A DNA stretch of 64,000 bases from Iamia sp038233075 (GTDB lineage: Bacteria > Actinomycetota > Acidimicrobiia > Acidimicrobiales > Iamiaceae): NCBI GenBank assembly GCA_038233075.1, contig JBBSMQ010000007.1, forward strand, positions 1 through 64,000. The letters run 5' to 3'. Below are positions 17,161-25,914 of the stretch, one piece after another. Positions within the stretch are counted from its first letter, which is position 1. Each line of letters opens with the position of its first letter. The notes below the pieces were generated by a model. That model worked only from the letters and a program-made list of their open reading frames with translations, was not told the origin of the DNA and made no database searches. A program made the translations under genes and the position numbers.

Positions 17161-18642
17161 TCAGGGCAGGGGGGACCAGTCGGCCAGCAGCTCGACGAGC
17201 AGCCGGACCCCGAAGCCGGTGCCCAGCTTGGGGATCTCGCCCTCGGCCGCCTCGGTGATCCAGGCCGGGCCGGCGATGTCGAGGTGCGCCCACGGGATGG
17301 CGTCGTCCACGAAGTGGCGCAGGAACAGCGCCGCCACCGACGCCCCGCCGTATCGGGTGCCGGAGATGTTGCGGATGTCGGCCACGTCGGAGTCAAGCCC
17401 CGCTCGTAGACCAGCCGGCATGGGCATGGGCCACAGCGCCTCGCCGGCGCCCTCGGCCACGTCGCGGATGCGGCCGACGAGGGCGTCGTGGGTGCCGAAG
17501 AGCCCGGCGGTGCGGGGTCCGAGGGCCACCGGGCAGGCCCCGGTGAGGGTGGCCAGGTCGACGATGGCGTCCGGCCCGGCCTCCGACGCCAGTCGGAGGG
17601 CGTCGGCCAGGATCAGCCGCCCCTCGGCGTCGGTGTTCTGCACCTCAACGGTGGTGCCCCCCCGGATGGTGAGCACGTCGCCCACCCGGGTGGCGTCGGG
17701 CCCGATCATGTTCTCGACCAGCGGCAGGTAGCCGGTGACCTTCACCTTGGTCCCCAGGGCGGCGAGGGCGCTCATGGCCCCGACCACGGCGGCGGCTCCG
17801 CCCATGTCGCCGTTCATGCCCTTCATACCCTCCGAGGACTTGAGCGAGTAGCCGCCGGTGTCGAAGGTGACCCCCTTGCCCACCAGAGCGACATGGCCCC
17901 GGGACCGACCCTCGGGGACATAGGTGACCTCCACGAAGCGGGGCTCGTTGGTGGCGCCCTGGCCCACGCCGAGCAGGCCGCCGAGGCCCTTGCGGCGCAG
18001 CGCCGCCGGTCCGTCGACCCGCACCTTCAGCCCTGCCTCGCGCCCCGTCTCCCGGATGCGGTCGGCCAGGTCGGCTGGCACCAGCGATCCGCCGGGCTGG
18101 TTGACGAGGTCCCGGGCCAGCGTCACGGCCCGGGCCGTGGTCACCCCTCGGGTCACCGCATCCCGCGCGGCGCGGGCCCCACCGGCGGTGAGGGTCACCG
18201 ACCGCACCCTGGACGGGGTCGGGTCCGAGCGATGGTCGTCGAAGCGGTAGGCCCCCAGGACCCAGCCCTCGGTCACGGCCCGGGCCGCGGCCTCCGGCGT
18301 CGTCCCGTCGGCGGCCTTCTCGCCCAGCGCCACCACCACCTTGGCGTGCCGGGTGACCAGTCGACCAGCGGTGCCCGCCGCGCTCCGCAACCGGTTGGTG
18401 TCGACCTCGGCCTCGGCCCCCAGGCCGACCAGCAGGTGGTCGGCCGCACCGTCGCCGGACGCCGGGACCAGCAGGGTCTGGCCGACAGCGCCAGTGAAGC
18501 CGGCGGCCTCGGCGAAGCGGGCCGACACCCCGACGACCTCGAGGTCCGATGCCAACTGATCCTCGGTCCGGGCCCCGACCACGAGCATGTCGGCTTGGGA
18601 CGGAGAGGTGGCAGTGGTGGGGACGACGAATCGGGGGGACAC
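17161..18642 (-). CDS. pepA: Leucyl aminopeptidase (M17 family)
   Basis: 493 residues from GTG 18642, which has GGAGAG seven nt upstream on the minus strand; the open frame starts 69 nt further out but that extension is not conserved. The C-terminal catalytic domain has VGKGVTFDTGGYSLK with the catalytic Lys and metal-binding Asp, then NGDMGGAAA and the family signature NTDAEGRL with its metal-binding Asp/Glu and catalytic Arg. The enzyme removes N-terminal amino acids in the cytoplasm using two divalent metals, usually as a hexamer. The N-terminal half is the regulatory macro-like domain. It stands alone, convergent with the upstream plus-strand gene. Confidence 0.93.
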   Translation of the reverse strand: MSPRFVVPTTATSPSQADMLVVGARTEDQLASDLEVVGVSARFAEAAGFTGAVGQTLLVPASGDGAADHLLVGLGAEAEVDTNRLRSAAGTAGRLVTRHAKVVVALGEKAADGTTPEAAARAVTEGWVLGAYRFDDHRSDPTPSRVRSVTLTAGGARAARDAVTRGVTTARAVTLARDLVNQPGGSLVPADLADRIRETGREAGLKVRVDGPAALRRKGLGGLLGVGQGATNEPRFVEVTYVPEGRSRGHVALVGKGVTFDTGGYSLKSSEGMKGMNGDMGGAAAVVGAMSALAALGTKVKVTGYLPLVENMIGPDATRVGDVLTIRGGTTVEVQNTDAEGRLILADALRLASEAGPDAIVDLATLTGACPVALGPRTAGLFGTHDALVGRIRDVAEGAGEALWPMPMPAGLRAGLDSDVADIRNISGTRYGGASVAALFLRHFVDDAIPWAHLDIAGPAWITEAAEGEIPKLGTGFGVRLLVELLADWSPLP

Positions 18643-18820
18643 GGGATTGCTCTCCAGTGATGGGGATTTTCGGAAGGGGGCGCCTCGTCGCTCGGCACGG
18701 GCGGAGCTCACGCCGGACGGGAAGCGAGCCGGTGTTCAGAAGGGACGAGGAGAGAAGGGGTGAGACGCGAGCGGGTGGGGGACCTCCGACGAAGCCCACG
18801 GCGGACCACGTCGGTCATGC

Positions 18821-19357
18821 TCAGGCCGAGCGGGTGGGGAGCGACGTCCCCTCCTGCCACCGAGCGAGGATCCAGAGCAGGTCCGAGAGCCGGTTCAGGT
18901 AGGCGAGGGCGGCGGTGCTGTCGGGGGCCAGGGCCACCGCCACCCGCTCGGCCCGACGGACGACGGTGCGGGCCACGTCGAGGTGGGCGGCGATCACGGT
19001 GCCCCCGGGGACGACGAACTCGGTGGGTGTGGCGAACCGCCTGCCGACCTCGTCGATGAGCTCCTCCAGCGGGGTCACCATCTCGGGGGTGACCAGGGTG
19101 GTGCCCGGGCTCAGCTTGGAGCGGTTCGTCCCATCGGTGGCCAGGTCGGCCATCAGGACCCAGAGGTCGCGCTGGACCCGGATCAGGATCCCGTCGAGCT
19201 CGCCGCCCCGCTCGGAGTGGGCTCGGGCCACGCCGATGACGGCCTGGGCCTCGTCCACCTGGCCGTAGGTCTCGGGCCGGGCCGAGTCCTTGGCCACCCG
19301 GCCGCCGTAGAGCAGACCGGTGGTGCCGTCGTCACCCTTGCGCGTGTAGATCTTCAC
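18821..19357 (-). CDS. pduO: Cob(I)alamin adenosyltransferase, PduO type
   Basis: 178 residues from GTG 19357, giving the family N-terminus KIYTRKGDDGTTGL. The following GGRVAKDS, YGQVDEAQA, the FVVPGG block and the C-terminal RAERVAVAL and LNRLSDLLWILAR are characteristic of PduO/MMAB ATP:corrinoid adenosyltransferases. The protein makes adenosylcobalamin, the cofactor of the mutase at the left end of the window. The open frame upstream of 19357 continues in antisense to the polyprenyl synthase gene and is not conserved. The REP-like element at 19391-19444 lies in its 5' flank. Confidence 0.94.
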   Translation of the reverse strand: MKIYTRKGDDGTTGLLYGGRVAKDSARPETYGQVDEAQAVIGVARAHSERGGELDGILIRVQRDLWVLMADLATDGTNRSKLSPGTTLVTPEMVTPLEELIDEVGRRFATPTEFVVPGGTVIAAHLDVARTVVRRAERVAVALAPDSTAALAYLNRLSDLLWILARWQEGTSLPTRSA

Positions 19358-19390
19358 AGCGACCGAGGCTACCGGCGCCCTCCTGCGCCC

Positions 19391-19444
19391 GAACCGGTCC
19401 CGACTTCGGTCGCCCCCGCGACCAAAACAGGGGCCAGTACGGCC
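19391..19444 (+). repeat. REP-like element, left copy
   Basis: A 54-bp sequence that matches the reverse complement of 20539-20592 at 48 of 54 positions. It contains an internal hairpin GGTCGC-CCCC-GCGACC (19408-19423) and an outer GGTCCC...GGGGCC stem. It sits between the divergent pduO and polyprenyl synthase genes. Confidence 0.8.
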
Positions 19445-19489
19445 GGTTCGAGTGGCCGGGGGGCGGTCCGGGGTCGGTACGCTCCAGCC

Positions 19490-20515
19490 ATGACACCGGC
19501 GGACCTGGCCGCGCTGCTCGGCCTCCCGGACCTGCCCCGGGGTCTCGAGGCCGTCGAGGTCGAGCTCGGCCGGGCCGTCGTCGTGGACCGGGACGAGATC
19601 GAGGCGCCCGCCCGCCGGGTGGTGCTCGGTGGGGGCAAGCGCCTCCGTCCCGCGCTGGCGCTGGGCTGTGCCGCGGCGGCCACCGGGCGGGCCGGTGATG
19701 CCGTCGTCGACCCCCCAGTGGTGGGGGGCGCCACCGCGGTGGAGCTGGTCCAGGCCGGCTCCCTCGTGCACGACGACATCATGGATGACGCCGGCGAACG
19801 CAGGGGCGTGCCCACGATCAACTCGGTGGAGGGCCCGAGCCAGGCGCTTCTCGTCGGGGACTACCTGCTGGCCCGGGCCGGGCAGCTGGCTGCCGGTGTC
19901 AACCGGTCGGTGGCCGCCCTCCTGGCCACGGCCATCGCCGACCTCTGCATCGGCCAGTCGGCCGAGGTCGCGACCCTCTTCGACCCGGATCGTCGCGTGG
20001 CCGCCTACGAGGACTCGATCCGGGGCAAGACCGCCGCCCTCTTTCGTGCCGCGTGTGAGATCGGCGCCGCTGCGGCCGAGGCCCCCGATGCGGCAGTCAA
20101 GGCCCTGGGCGCCTACGGCACCGCCTTCGGAATGGCCTTCCAGATCGTCGACGACGTGCTCGACCTGGTGTCCACGGCCGAGGCGCTGGGCAAGCCGGTG
20201 GGCAACGACATCCGTGAGGGCGTCTACAGCCTGCCGGTGCTGATCGCCCTGGCCGGTCCCGACGGTCATGCCCTCCGTGCCCTTCTGGGGCGTCGACCCG
20301 ACGACGCCGAGGTCGACCACGCCCTGGTCCTGGTCCGTGGGTCCTCCGGGGTGGCCGAGGCGCTGGAGCGGGCCCGCGGCTACAACGAGGGGGCCGCCGC
20401 CGCCCTCGAGGTTCTCCCGCCCGGACCGGTCCGCGACGGGCTGGCCGCCCTGCCCGGCACCTACCTCGACTGGGCCCTCTCGACCAAGGCCCCCGAGCTC
20501 GTCCCCAGCCCCTGA
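19490..20515 (+). CDS. Polyprenyl diphosphate synthase (trans-isoprenyl synthase)
   Basis: 341 residues from ATG 19490. The two Asp-rich motifs are HDDIMDD at 94-100 and QIVDDVLD at 218-225. GGGKRLRP (48-54) binds isopentenyl diphosphate. It condenses isopentenyl diphosphate with an allylic primer to make a C20-C35 or longer trans-prenyl chain, likely for menaquinone or carotenoid precursors. The residues before the first Asp motif that set chain length (LVQAGSLVHDD) contain no large aromatic side chain at positions -4 or -5, which is compatible with a long-chain product. The gene is bracketed by inverted REP-like elements and lies beside UppS. Confidence 0.9.
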   Translation: MTPADLAALLGLPDLPRGLEAVEVELGRAVVVDRDEIEAPARRVVLGGGKRLRPALALGCAAAATGRAGDAVVDPPVVGGATAVELVQAGSLVHDDIMDDAGERRGVPTINSVEGPSQALLVGDYLLARAGQLAAGVNRSVAALLATAIADLCIGQSAEVATLFDPDRRVAAYEDSIRGKTAALFRAACEIGAAAAEAPDAAVKALGAYGTAFGMAFQIVDDVLDLVSTAEALGKPVGNDIREGVYSLPVLIALAGPDGHALRALLGRRPDDAEVDHALVLVRGSSGVAEALERARGYNEGAAAALEVLPPGPVRDGLAALPGTYLDWALSTKAPELVPSP

Positions 20516-20538
20516 CCGCCCGCCGGTTCGCCGCGGTC

Positions 20539-20592
20539 GGCCGTACCGGTCCCTGTTCTGGTCGCTGGGGCGACCAAAGTCGGGACCAGTTC
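20539..20592 (-). repeat. REP-like element, right copy (inverted)
   Basis: The inverted counterpart of 19391-19444. Its internal hairpin is GGTCGC-TGGG-GCGACC with an outer GGTCCC/GGGACC stem. It lies between the converging polyprenyl synthase and uppS genes, where it could also terminate transcription from both sides. Confidence 0.8.
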
Positions 20593-20621
20593 GCTGTGGT
20601 GGCCGTACCGAACGGGTGACG

Positions 20622-21389
20622 TCAGCCGCCGCGGCCGCCCAGGGCGGCCACGCTGGCGGCGCCCATGCGCCGTCGGCGGGCCTGGTACTCGGCCACCGCG
20701 GAGTAGAGGTGGCCCTCCCGGAAGTCGGGCCAGAGCGTGTCCATGAAGACCAGCTCGGCGTAGGTCGCCTGCCACGGGAAGAAGTTCGAGGTCCGGTGCT
20801 CGCTGGAGGTGCGGACCACGAGGTCCACGTCGGGCATGTCGGGGGCGTACAGCTCCGCCGCCAGCCGCTCCTCGGTCACCTCCTCAGGCCGCACCCCCGC
20901 CGCCACCAGGCGGCGCGCCGCGTCGACGATCTCGGTCCGTCCGCCGTAGTTGAAGGCGATGCCCAGCACCATGCGGGTGTTGTGCTCGGTGAGGGCCGCC
21001 GTCTCCACCAGCCAGTCCCGGGAGTCCTCCGGGATGCGGGGATCGTCGAGCCGGCCCAGGAACCGGATCTGCACGCCCTTCTCGTTGAGCTCGTCGCGTC
21101 GCTCCTTGCGCAGGAGCCACTCGTCGAAGCGCATGAGGAAGGCGATCTCCTCCGCCTCGCGGGTCCAGTTCTCGGTGGAGAAGGCGTAGGCCGACAGCCA
21201 CCGCACCCCCAGGTCGAGGCAGGCGTCGACGGTGGCGACCACCGCATCCTCGGCCGCGGCGTGACCCTGGGAGCGGGTCAGCGTGCGCATCTGGGCCCAG
21301 CGCCCGTTGCCGTCCATGATGACGCCGACGTGGGCCGGGACCTCCCCCGCCCGCACGTCGGCCACCTGGTCGGCCTCGATGATCCGCAT
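20622..21389 (-). CDS. uppS: Isoprenyl transferase (cis-prenyl / undecaprenyl diphosphate synthase)
   Basis: 255 residues from ATG 21389; the frame extends upstream but the conserved domain begins here. VIMDGNGRWA (24-32) contains the catalytic Asp26. LSAYAFSTENW, FNYGGRTEIVDA and DLVVRTSSEHRTSNFFPWQ are the other cis-prenyltransferase regions; the RTSSEHR variant replaces the commoner RTSGE(x)R. The enzyme makes the long cis-polyprenyl diphosphate that becomes the lipid carrier for peptidoglycan and for the polysaccharide systems further right. It converges on the polyprenyl synthase gene. Confidence 0.93.
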   Translation of the reverse strand: MRIIEADQVADVRAGEVPAHVGVIMDGNGRWAQMRTLTRSQGHAAAEDAVVATVDACLDLGVRWLSAYAFSTENWTREAEEIAFLMRFDEWLLRKERRDELNEKGVQIRFLGRLDDPRIPEDSRDWLVETAALTEHNTRMVLGIAFNYGGRTEIVDAARRLVAAGVRPEEVTEERLAAELYAPDMPDVDLVVRTSSEHRTSNFFPWQATYAELVFMDTLWPDFREGHLYSAVAEYQARRRRMGAASVAALGGRGG

Positions 21390-21465
21390 GCACGCACAGT
21401 ACCGGTGCGATCTGTCGGGTCCGTTCGGCCCCCCCGTCGCCATGGAGACCCTCCGGGCCGGGTGA

Positions 21466-21831
21466 TCAGCGGATCTGGTGGATGCGCTCGGTGTCACCCC
21501 ATCGCCGGTCGGCCGTCCACACCTGGGCGTCGAGGCGTGCCCCCAGGGCGAGGCACAGGCGGTCACCGAGCGACAGGCCCTCGCCCTCCCGCCACCGCGA
21601 CGCCGCCCACTCGGCGTCGGCGACGGTGACAGGCTCCACGCCGAAGGGGTACCCGAGCAGGAGGCGGGACGCGTCGGACCAGTCACCACCCCGGGCCCTC
21701 ACCTTCTGGGCCGTCTCGGACCAGTTGGCCGCGGAGCAGAGGCCGCCGTCGCCCAGCGCACCCTCCACCACATCGTCGCCGGGCTCGCCCTGGAGGAAGG
21801 CGAGGAGGGCCGAGGCGTCGAAGACGTTCAG
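21466..21831 (-). CDS. vapC: PIN-domain ribonuclease toxin (VapC-like), probable CTG start
   Basis: 121 residues if translated from CTG 21831, whose CTGA overlaps the antitoxin stop. The product then begins (M)NVFDASALLAFLQGEPGDD, the normal VapC N-terminus. The predicted metal-binding acids are Asp5, Glu39 (NWSET), Asp90 (LSLGDRLCL) and Asp108 (VWTADRRW). The next usable start (GTG 21771) would remove Asp5 and the first helix, so it cannot give an active PIN domain. The rare start codon may keep toxin synthesis low. VapC toxins are Mg-dependent endoribonucleases that cleave tRNA or rRNA. Confidence 0.82.
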   Translation of the reverse strand: MNVFDASALLAFLQGEPGDDVVEGALGDGGLCSAANWSETAQKVRARGGDWSDASRLLLGYPFGVEPVTVADAEWAASRWREGEGLSLGDRLCLALGARLDAQVWTADRRWGDTERIHQIR

Positions 21832-22073
21832 CCCTCGTCCTCCACTGCGGCGGCGCGCCGACGCTCGGCGACGAGCTCATCGGCGAGGCTGGGCCCGGCC
21901 AGCGACCTCCGCACCCGCTGCCGCAGCTGATCCCGGGTGAGGAGAAGGACGCCGTCGTCGCCATCGACCAGGTGGAGTGTGACCCCGGCACCCCATCCGT
22001 GGCGCATCCGCAGCTCGATCGGCAGGACGATCCGGCCTCGATCTCCCACTCGCACCGTCGCGGTGTCACCCAC
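21828..22073 (-). CDS. vapB: AbrB/SpoVT-like antitoxin (VapB-like)
   Basis: 81 residues from GTG 22073. RVGDRGRIVLPIELR is the swapped-hairpin AbrB DNA-binding motif, followed by GVTLHLVDGDDGVLLL and a charged helical C-terminus that should bind the toxin. No ribosome binding site is visible, and TACCGT lies six nt before the GTG, so the transcript may be leaderless. The gene overlaps its toxin gene and probably autoregulates the pair. Confidence 0.8.
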   Translation of the reverse strand: MGDTATVRVGDRGRIVLPIELRMRHGWGAGVTLHLVDGDDGVLLLTRDQLRQRVRRSLAGPSLADELVAERRRAAAVEDEG

Positions 22074-22190
22074 GGTTCAACGGTACCACCACCTCATGCC
22101 CGTCCCATCCCGATCCAGAGCGACCGGCGGAGGGCGGAGGCGACGAGGTCGATCTCCGGCCAGAGAGGGTCCCCCAGTAGCGTGGCGGCC

Positions 22191-25100
22191 ATGGAGAGCG
22201 CATTCCTCGATGCCGTGGCCGAGCGGGTCGTGGTCTACGACGGGGCCACGGGCACGTGGCTCCAGATCCAGGACCTCGATCTCGACGACTACGGCGGCCC
22301 CGCGTTCGAGGGCTGCACCGACATCCTCGGGGTGACCCGGCCCGACGTGGTCAAGGCGCTGCACACCGCCTATCTGGAGGTGGGCGCCGACGTCATCGAG
22401 ACCAACACCTTCGGGGCCTTCGCCGTGCCCCTCGGCGAGTACGACATCCCCGAGCGGGCCCACGAGATCGCCCTGGCCAACGCCCGCATCGCCCGGGAGG
22501 TGGCCGACGACTTCTCCACCCCGGATCGGCGCCGGTTCGTGGCCGGCTCCCTCGGGCCTGGCACCAAAGCCCCCTCGCTGGGCCAGATCCGCTTCGCTGC
22601 CCTGCGCGACGCCTACGAGGAGGCAGCGCGGGGTCTGCTCGAGGGCGGGGTCGACCTGCTCATCCTGGAGACCCACTTCGACCTGCTGGCCGTGAAGGCG
22701 GCGGTCATCGGCTCCCGTCGGGCCATGAGCGCCGAGGGCCGCCAGGTGCCGATCCAGGCCCAGGTGACCATGGAGCTGACGGGTCGCATGCTGCTGGGCA
22801 CCGAGATCGGCGCCGCCCTGGCCGCCATCGACCCGCTGGGCATCGACATCATCGGCCTCAACTGCGCCACCGGCCCGTCGGAGATGGGCGAGCACCTCCG
22901 ACACCTGTCCCAGCACGCCCGCATGCCCATCTCGTGCCTCCCGAACGCCGGGCTCCCGTCGGTCGTCGACGGGGCCATGCACTACGACCTCACCGCCGAG
23001 GAGCTGCGCGACCACCAGCGTCGGTTCGTCACCGACATGGGAGTGGCTGTCATCGGCGGCTGCTGCGGCACGACGCCGGAGTTCATCAAGCTGCTGACCG
23101 ACATGGCGCCCGAGCTCACCCCCGCGGCCCGCACCCCCGAGCACGAGGACTCGGTCACCTCGATCTACTCGGCCGTCCCCCTCCACCAGGACGCCTCGTT
23201 CCTCATGATCGGCGAGCGCACCAACGCCAACGGCTCCAGGAAGTTCCGCGAGGCAATGCTGGAGGCCGACTGGGACACCTGCTCGGCCATGGCCAACGCC
23301 CAGATCAAGGAGGGCGCCCACGTCCTCGACGTCTGCGCCGACTACGTCGGCCGCGACGGTACGGACGACATGGACGAGCTGGCCAGCCGGTTCGCCACCC
23401 AGGCCAACGCCCCCCTGGTCCTCGACTCCACCGAGCCGGAGGTCATGGAGGCCGGCCTCCAGTGGGTCGGCGGTCGCGCCATCCTCAACTCGGCCAACCT
23501 GGAGGACGGCGAGGACGAGGGCAACCGCCTCGACCGGGTCTTCAAGCTGGCCAAGGAGTACGGCGCCGCCGTCATCTGCCTGCTCATCGACGAGGACGGC
23601 CAGGCACGCGACGTCGAGTGGAAGATGCGGGTGGCCCGTCGCATCGTCGACCTGGCCGTCAACCGCTACGGGCTGGAGGAGGGCGACCTCATCTTCGATG
23701 CCCTCACCTTCCCGCTGTCCACCGGCGACGACGACCTGCGCAAGGACGCCATGGCCACCATGGACGCCATCCGCCAGATCAAGGAGGAGTTCCCGGGCTG
23801 CTTCACCACGCTCGGTGTCTCCAACGTCAGCTTCGGGCTCAACCCCGCGGCCCGGCACGTCCTCAACTCCGTCTTCATCCACGAGTGCACCCAGATCGGG
23901 CTCGACTCGGCCATCGTCCACGCGTCGAAGATCCTCCCCCTCTCCCGGATCCCCGACGAGCAGCGCAACGTGGCCCTGGACCTCATCTACGACCGGCGGG
24001 GGGCCAAGGGGGCGCTGTCCAAGGGCGCGGCCGACTACGACCCGCTCCACAAGCTGCTCGACGTCTTCGCCGACGTGAAGGCCCAGGCCGTCGAGAAGGA
24101 GGACCGCTCCGACTGGCCCATCGACAAGCGCCTCAGCCAGCGCATCATCGACGGCGAGCGCGACGGCCTGGTCGAGGAGCTCGACGCGGCCATGGCCGGG
24201 GGCCTGCCCGCGCTCGCCATCGTCAACGACGTGCTCCTGGCCGGCATGAAGGTGGTGGGCGAGCTCTTCGGCAAGGGTGAGATGCAGCTGCCGTTCGTCC
24301 TCCAGTCGGCCGAGACGATGAAGGCCGCCGTCGCCCACCTCGAGCCCCACATGGAGAAGGTCGAGGGCGACGCCGGCAAGGGGCGCATCGTGCTGGCCAC
24401 GGTGAAGGGCGACGTCCACGACATCGGCAAGAACCTGGTGGACATCATCCTCACCAACAACGGCTACGAGGTGCACAACATCGGCATCAAGGTCTCGGTC
24501 GCCGACATGATCGAGAAGGCCCTCGAGGTGAGGGCCGATGCCATCGGCATGAGCGGCCTGCTGGTGAAGAGCACGCTCATCATGCGCGACAACCTCGAGG
24601 AGCTGAACCAGCGCGAGCTCGACGTGCCCGTGCTGCTGGGCGGTGCCGCCCTCACCCGCACCTACGTCGAGCGCGACCTGCGCAACGTCTACGGCGGGCG
24701 CCTCTTCTACGGCAAGGACGCCTTCGAGGGCCTCCACGTGATGGACCGCCTGGGCGAGATCAAGAAGGACCCCTCGGCCAACGACCCCGACTGGGGTGTC
24801 GTGCCGAGCGAGTCGGACGTGAAGCTGGCCGGCCGCTTCGGCGGGCGCGACGCGGGGGCCGACGACGATGCCGACGTGCCCGACCGCTCCCCGGCCTTCG
24901 CCACCGACAACCCGGTGTTCGTCCCGCCCTTCACGGGCTCCAAGGTGGTCAAGGGCATCGCCCTCGACGACATCGCGGCCTACATCAACGAGACGGCCCT
25001 CTTCCGGAACCAGTGGCAGTTCCGTCCCGAGACCAAGGCCGACGGACCCAAGGAGACCAACGCCGAGCTGCGCGAGCGCCTGGCGCCCATGCTGCGGGCC

Positions 25101-25724
25101 CAGATGTCCGAGGCGGTGACCGAGAACCTGCTCACCCCCGGGGTCGTCTACGGGTACTACCCCTGCAACAGCGACGGCCAGGACCTCGTCATCTGGGCCG
25201 ACGAGTCGCGCGACGGTGAGGTCACCCGGTTCTGGTTCCCCCGGTCGCGGGTCGAGCCCTGGCAGTGCATCAGCGACCTGGTCCGACCCATCGACTCCGA
25301 CGAGGTCGACTACGTCTCCTTCCAGATCGTCACCATGGGCGCCGCGGTGTCCGAGCGCACCGCCGAGCTGTTCGCGGCCGACAAGTACGCCGACTACCTG
25401 ATGCTCCACGGGCTCGGGGTGGAGATGGCCGAGGCCCTGGCCGAGATGTGGCACCACCGCATCCGCGAGGAGTGGGGCTTCGCGGCCGAGGACGGTCCCG
25501 ATGTGGCCGGCCTGTTCCGCCAGCAGTACCGGGGCGGCCGCTACTCCTGGGGGTACCCGGCGTGCCCGGACCTGGAGGACAACCTCCGGGTGGCCGAGCT
25601 GCTCGACGCCGAGCGCCTCGGCATCGAGATCAGCGAGGAGACCGGCTACCAGTACCAGCCGGAGCAGACGACGTCGGCCATCGTCCTGCACCACCCCCAG
25701 GCCAAGTACTTCGTGGTCCGCTGA
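22191..25724 (+). CDS. metH: Cobalamin-dependent methionine synthase
   Basis: 1177 residues from ATG 22191; the open frame extends 73 codons upstream through non-conserved sequence. Domains in order: homocysteine-binding barrel with zinc ligands Cys225 and Cys291-Cys292 (GGCCGT); pterin-binding barrel from about 340 (MIGERTNANGSRKF); cobalamin cap and Rossmann domain with DVHDIGKNL (Asp741, His743 as the cobalt ligand); C-terminal SAM-dependent reactivation domain (RPETKAD, YYPCNSDGQD, HGLGVEMAEA). It methylates homocysteine from methyltetrahydrofolate. No cobalamin riboswitch is visible in the 117 bp upstream, which is mostly occupied by the divergent antitoxin promoter. Confidence 0.96.
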   Translation: MESAFLDAVAERVVVYDGATGTWLQIQDLDLDDYGGPAFEGCTDILGVTRPDVVKALHTAYLEVGADVIETNTFGAFAVPLGEYDIPERAHEIALANARIAREVADDFSTPDRRRFVAGSLGPGTKAPSLGQIRFAALRDAYEEAARGLLEGGVDLLILETHFDLLAVKAAVIGSRRAMSAEGRQVPIQAQVTMELTGRMLLGTEIGAALAAIDPLGIDIIGLNCATGPSEMGEHLRHLSQHARMPISCLPNAGLPSVVDGAMHYDLTAEELRDHQRRFVTDMGVAVIGGCCGTTPEFIKLLTDMAPELTPAARTPEHEDSVTSIYSAVPLHQDASFLMIGERTNANGSRKFREAMLEADWDTCSAMANAQIKEGAHVLDVCADYVGRDGTDDMDELASRFATQANAPLVLDSTEPEVMEAGLQWVGGRAILNSANLEDGEDEGNRLDRVFKLAKEYGAAVICLLIDEDGQARDVEWKMRVARRIVDLAVNRYGLEEGDLIFDALTFPLSTGDDDLRKDAMATMDAIRQIKEEFPGCFTTLGVSNVSFGLNPAARHVLNSVFIHECTQIGLDSAIVHASKILPLSRIPDEQRNVALDLIYDRRGAKGALSKGAADYDPLHKLLDVFADVKAQAVEKEDRSDWPIDKRLSQRIIDGERDGLVEELDAAMAGGLPALAIVNDVLLAGMKVVGELFGKGEMQLPFVLQSAETMKAAVAHLEPHMEKVEGDAGKGRIVLATVKGDVHDIGKNLVDIILTNNGYEVHNIGIKVSVADMIEKALEVRADAIGMSGLLVKSTLIMRDNLEELNQRELDVPVLLGGAALTRTYVERDLRNVYGGRLFYGKDAFEGLHVMDRLGEIKKDPSANDPDWGVVPSESDVKLAGRFGGRDAGADDDADVPDRSPAFATDNPVFVPPFTGSKVVKGIALDDIAAYINETALFRNQWQFRPETKADGPKETNAELRERLAPMLRAQMSEAVTENLLTPGVVYGYYPCNSDGQDLVIWADESRDGEVTRFWFPRSRVEPWQCISDLVRPIDSDEVDYVSFQIVTMGAAVSERTAELFAADKYADYLMLHGLGVEMAEALAEMWHHRIREEWGFAAEDGPDVAGLFRQQYRGGRYSWGYPACPDLEDNLRVAELLDAERLGIEISEETGYQYQPEQTTSAIVLHHPQAKYFVVR

Positions 25725-25828
25725 GCACGCGAGGGGGGACGGGGTGGGAGAGCGCGACGATGGGCGAGCTCGCGGTCTGCGCTGCGGGCCGGTGCGGGAC
25801 GCGGTCGCAGCGGCGGGCCCGCCGGTGA

Positions 25829-25860
25829 CCCGCCCCCGCGGTCGACCGCCGAGGGGCGGG
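25829..25860. terminator. GC-rich hairpin downstream of metH
   Basis: CCCGCCCC (25829-25836) pairs with GGGGCGGG (25853-25860) around a perfect 12-bp palindrome GCGGTCGACCGC (25838-25849). There is no T-tract. It lies 105 nt after the metH stop and before the next gene. Confidence 0.45.
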
Positions 25861-25914
25861 GGGGCCAGGGGGGGAACAAGGGGTCCCCGTCCGACCCGCC
25901 GGTCTGCCCCCCCT

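Noticed and set aside
19358..20320. Apparent 499-residue fusion extending pduO upstream
   Set aside because: The extension is antisense to the polyprenyl synthase gene; the conserved PduO N-terminus starts at GTG 19357.
22074..22190. Possible cobalamin riboswitch before metH
   Set aside because: Only 117 bp are available, shared with the divergent antitoxin promoter, and no B12-box-like sequence or suitable stems were seen.
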